From: Paulinella micropora
Lineage: Eukaryota; Cercozoa; Imbricatea; Euglyphida
DNA length: 64,000 nucleotides
Direction of reading: 5' to 3'
Assembly: GCA_009731375.1 (NCBI GenBank)
Contig: BJOX01000189.1
Span: 685,259 to 749,258 of the forward strand
A program made the translations under genes and the position numbers. Below, one piece after another: positions 58,748-64,000 of the stretch. A model generated the notes under the pieces. The model saw only the letters and a list, made by a program, of their open reading frames with translations, searched no databases and was not told the DNA's origin. Each line of letters opens with the position of its first letter. Position 1 is the first letter of the stretch.

Positions 58748-58823
58748 GTACTACTACAACTACTACAACTACGGGTGACTACTACTACTACTATTACTAC
58801 TACTACTACTACTACTTCTACGT

Positions 58824-58863
<40 letters not shown>

Positions 58864-58886
58864 TTCTACTACTACCACTACTACTT

Positions 58887-58920
<34 letters not shown>

Positions 58921-58928
58921 CACTACTA

Positions 58929-58960
<32 letters not shown>
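58106..58960. repeat. Poly-C, gap, (CTA)/(CTT) arrays
   Basis: A C-run (58111-58201) ends at a 10-N gap. The triplet array that follows resembles 51150-51720 in block order, including CACTACTCTCTTGTACTTC. Confidence 0.85.
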
Positions 58961-58961
<1 letters not shown>

Positions 58962-59109
58962 GGCCTAGGCCTTCGGTTTAATGAAGTTAACACTTTAACC
59001 TCTGGTCGATCCATACAAATCGTTAGCTCAAGAGCTATTGATTTAACTAGATGGTGACCTACGTCTCAAGTTATTAAAGATAATGAGAAATTATTAAAAT
59101 ATTAAAGTA

Positions 59110-61168
<2,059 letters not shown>

Positions 61169-61169
<1 letters not shown>

Positions 61170-61424
61170 ATATCTGAGGCGTACTGATGCAGCTAATGGC
61201 ATATCCTCAACGGACATAAGCCTCCAATACCCTTGTTCGAGGTCCTCCACCCCCCCGTGTCAGTCTCTCGCCTGATGATCGGGGCCACCGATGGAGCTCC
61301 TGAGGGCAAGACTGCACTAAGCCGAGGTTATTCCGCAGTCCCAGCAACCTCTTGCAAGACGTCACCGAATGTGCAAGTGCATACACCAAGCGCGGTTGCT
61401 AGAGCTGCCTCGAAACCCCACCCA
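61169..61424 (-). mobile_element. Retroposon-like family B, copy running into a gap
   Basis: Same element as at 41024 and 59262, extending about 60 bp further (matching the 41210-41240 region of the long copy) before the gap at 61425. Confidence 0.7.
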
Positions 61425-61555
61425 NNNNNNNNNNNNNNNNNNNNNNNNNNNNNNNNNNNNNNNNNNNNNNNNNNNNNNNNNNNNNNNNNNNNNNNNNNNN
61501 NNNNNNNNNNNNNNNNNNNNNNNNNNNNNNNNNNNNNNNNNNNNNNNNNNNNNNN
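61425..61555. other. Assembly gap
   Basis: 131 N between a family B copy and (AAT)n. Short gaps (10-25 N) also occur at 3309, 8945, 13799, 39150, 40020, 43645, 52777 and 58202. Confidence 1.
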
Positions 61556-61702
<147 letters not shown>

Positions 61703-61849
61703 TAATAATAATAAGAATAATAATAATAATAATATAATTATATGACACCCCCACCTTAGGAGACCCCCCTCTTTGTCTCTTATCAGTCACTCTCTTAGTA
61801 ATACTAATAGTAACAGTACTTAGTAATAATAATAATAGTAATAATAATA

Positions 61850-61902
<53 letters not shown>

Positions 61903-61977
61903 GACACCCCCTACCTTAGGACACCCCCTACCTTAGGATAACCCTTGGTTACTTGGTTGCTTGGTTGCTTGGTTGCT

Positions 61978-62025
<48 letters not shown>

Positions 62026-62090
62026 CCTCTCCCTGTCTCTGCTTTTCTCTCTCTCTCTCTCTATCCATCTCTCTCTCCTTCTCTCTAATG

Positions 62091-62190
<100 letters not shown>

Positions 62191-62213
62191 TGACAATGAT
62201 AATAATGATGATG

Positions 62214-62250
<37 letters not shown>

Positions 62251-62291
62251 CACCCCCTACCTTAGGGCACCCCCTACCTGACCTGACCTTT

Positions 62292-62345
<54 letters not shown>

Positions 62346-62432
62346 GTTACATGATACCCCCTGCCTTAGGAGACCCCCCTCGTTTTCTCTTATCAGTCAC
62401 TCTCTGAGTAATACTAATAGTAATAGTACTTA

Positions 62433-62510
<78 letters not shown>

Positions 62511-62778
62511 GTGCTTCTCTGTCAATGGCTGATGCATTTCTGCACATGCGCCTCCATCGTCTCACCCGTGAGGGGAGTACGAAGAATTGACGATAAGCTC
62601 TAATGACACCCCCGCAAGGGCAGTTCCAACACTTCCAGACGGGCCGGTATGTTCAATGAAAATACTGGTCCAGAAATAGACCGGTATGTTCAATGAAAAT
62701 ACCGGTGGCACCGACGGGAATCGAACTGGCGACAGGGCCCAGATGGTAGAACTTGACCACTGGGCTATCACGGTGTCC

Positions 62779-62779
<1 letters not shown>
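62511..62779 (-). mobile_element. SINE family A with internal duplication
   Basis: Same element, with about 36 bp (a second copy of the segment around GGTATGTTCAATGAAAATAC) duplicated near 62645-62700. AAT tracts lie on both sides. Confidence 0.85.
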
Positions 62780-62876
<97 letters not shown>

Positions 62877-62993
62877 GGACACCCCCTACCTTAGGACACC
62901 CCCTACCTTAGGACACCCCCTACCTTAGGACCTGACCTTAGTAATAGTAGTAGTAGCAGTAATAGTAATAATAACAATAATAACAACAACAAC

Positions 62994-63070
<77 letters not shown>

Positions 63071-63201
63071 TACTAATAATAATAATAGTTATATGACACC
63101 CCCTACCTTAGGAAACCCCCTACCTTAGGAGACCCCCTACCTGACCTTACCTACCTGTCTCTTATCAGTCACTCTCTTGGTAATACTAATAGTAAGTACT
63201 T

Positions 63202-63265
<64 letters not shown>

Positions 63266-63533
63266 GTGCTTCTCTGTCAATGGCTGATGCATTTCTGCAC
63301 ATGCGCCTCCATCGTCTCACCCGTGAGGGGAGTACGAAGAATTGACGATAAGCTCTAATGACACCCCCGCAAGGGCAGTTCCAACACTTCCAGACGGGCC
63401 GGTATGTTCAATGAAAATACTGGTCCAGAAATAGATCGGTATGTTCAATGAAAATACTGGTGGCACCGACGGGAATCGAACTGGCGACAGGGCCCAGATG
63501 GTAGAACTTGATCACTGGGCTATCACGGTGTCC

Positions 63534-63534
<1 letters not shown>
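63266..63534 (-). mobile_element. SINE family A with the same internal duplication
   Basis: It carries the same ~36-bp internal duplication as the 62511 copy, so the two share a recent source or arose by tandem duplication of a ~755-bp block. Confidence 0.85.
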
Positions 63535-63617
<83 letters not shown>

Positions 63618-63742
63618 GTAATGTAACACCCCTTACCTTAGGAGACCCCCTACCTTAGGAGCTACCTGACCTTACTTACTCCCCTCTTTGTCTCTTATCA
63701 GTCCCTCTCTCTCTCTCTTAGCAATAGTAATAGTAATAGTAC

Positions 63743-63814
<72 letters not shown>

Positions 63815-63826
63815 GGCTTCCTCAGA

Positions 63827-64000
63827 CTATAGCATCAGATCCAGATCCTGGACATGTGCCTCCATTGGGTCACCGGGGTCAGCCGATCCCAACGCATTGT
63901 CAGAACACCAAACAGACATAGCAGCAACAGCAACAGCAGGGGCAGATGGGGGCTGTGAAGTGCATGAAGAGCTAGATGCGAGGGTGTTAGCTGAAGAGAA
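63827..64000 (-). CDS. Possible 3' end of a gene running off the window
   Basis: From the window edge, 57 codons stay open to a TAG at 63829-63827, ending MEAHVQDLDLML. Composition is balanced (Ser/Ala/Pro-rich, then acidic) and unlike the AAT tract that follows. The ATGGAGGCACATGTCCAG segment also resembles the 3' tail of the nearby SINEs, so this could instead be a diverged retroposon end. No domain recognised. Confidence 0.35.
   Translation of the reverse strand, partial: FSSANTLASSSSCTSQPPSAPAVAVAAMSVWCSDNALGSADPGDPMEAHVQDLDLML

Overview
This is a eukaryotic window made mostly of simple-sequence DNA (tetra-, tri-, penta- and dinucleotide tracts). It has tiny exons, GT-AG introns with some apparent GC-AG ones, tRNA-derived SINEs, foldback elements and 13 assembly gaps. 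That fits a large, repeat-inflated protist or algal genome. A chromerid- or dinoflagellate-like alveolate is a guess; the sequence does not settle the taxon. I see no bacterial operon, rRNA, functional tRNA or CRISPR array.

Region 82-39718 (minus) is one gene for a CLC-family chloride/proton antiporter with two CBS domains. Joining exons by hand gives 47 exons (27-137 bp, plus a 312-bp last exon) that stay in phase at every junction. They total 2,946 bp, or 981 codons plus stop. The 46 introns average about 0.8 kb and are mostly (GATA/TATC), (GTAG), (GTAT), (GA), (GT), (CAA/CGA) and pentamer tracts. The main oddity is that more than half of the exons sit beside a ladder of partial copies of themselves ('exon echoes') separated by simple repeats. 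At two places the echo reads straight across what is now an intron, as if the intron arose by tandem duplication.

Region 39.8-46.2 kb (minus) holds most of a second split gene of unknown function (start codon at 46163), also with echoes. Region 46.2-48.1 kb is a divergent intergenic stretch with a 130-bp tandem duplication and a (ACGT)n tract. Region 48.17-50.6 kb (plus) holds exons of a Cys-rich, zinc-binding-like protein, again with echoed exons. Region 50.6-54.5 kb is trinucleotide and pentamer tracts with gaps. A muscleblind-like CCCH zinc-finger ORF lies at 55208-55846 (minus). Region 55.9-57.0 kb has three related foldback elements, 57.2-58.1 kb is unassigned unique sequence, and 58.2-63.8 kb is CTA/CTT/AAT/CT tracts with SINEs. 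The last 174 bp may be the 3' end of another minus-strand gene.

Two retroposon groups stand out by tail type: a tRNA-headed SINE plus a second family sharing a 3' end and (ATT)n tail, and two families (R1, R2) that both end in CGAYATCTCATC followed by (TATC)n. All coordinates and lengths were derived by eye and hand counting.
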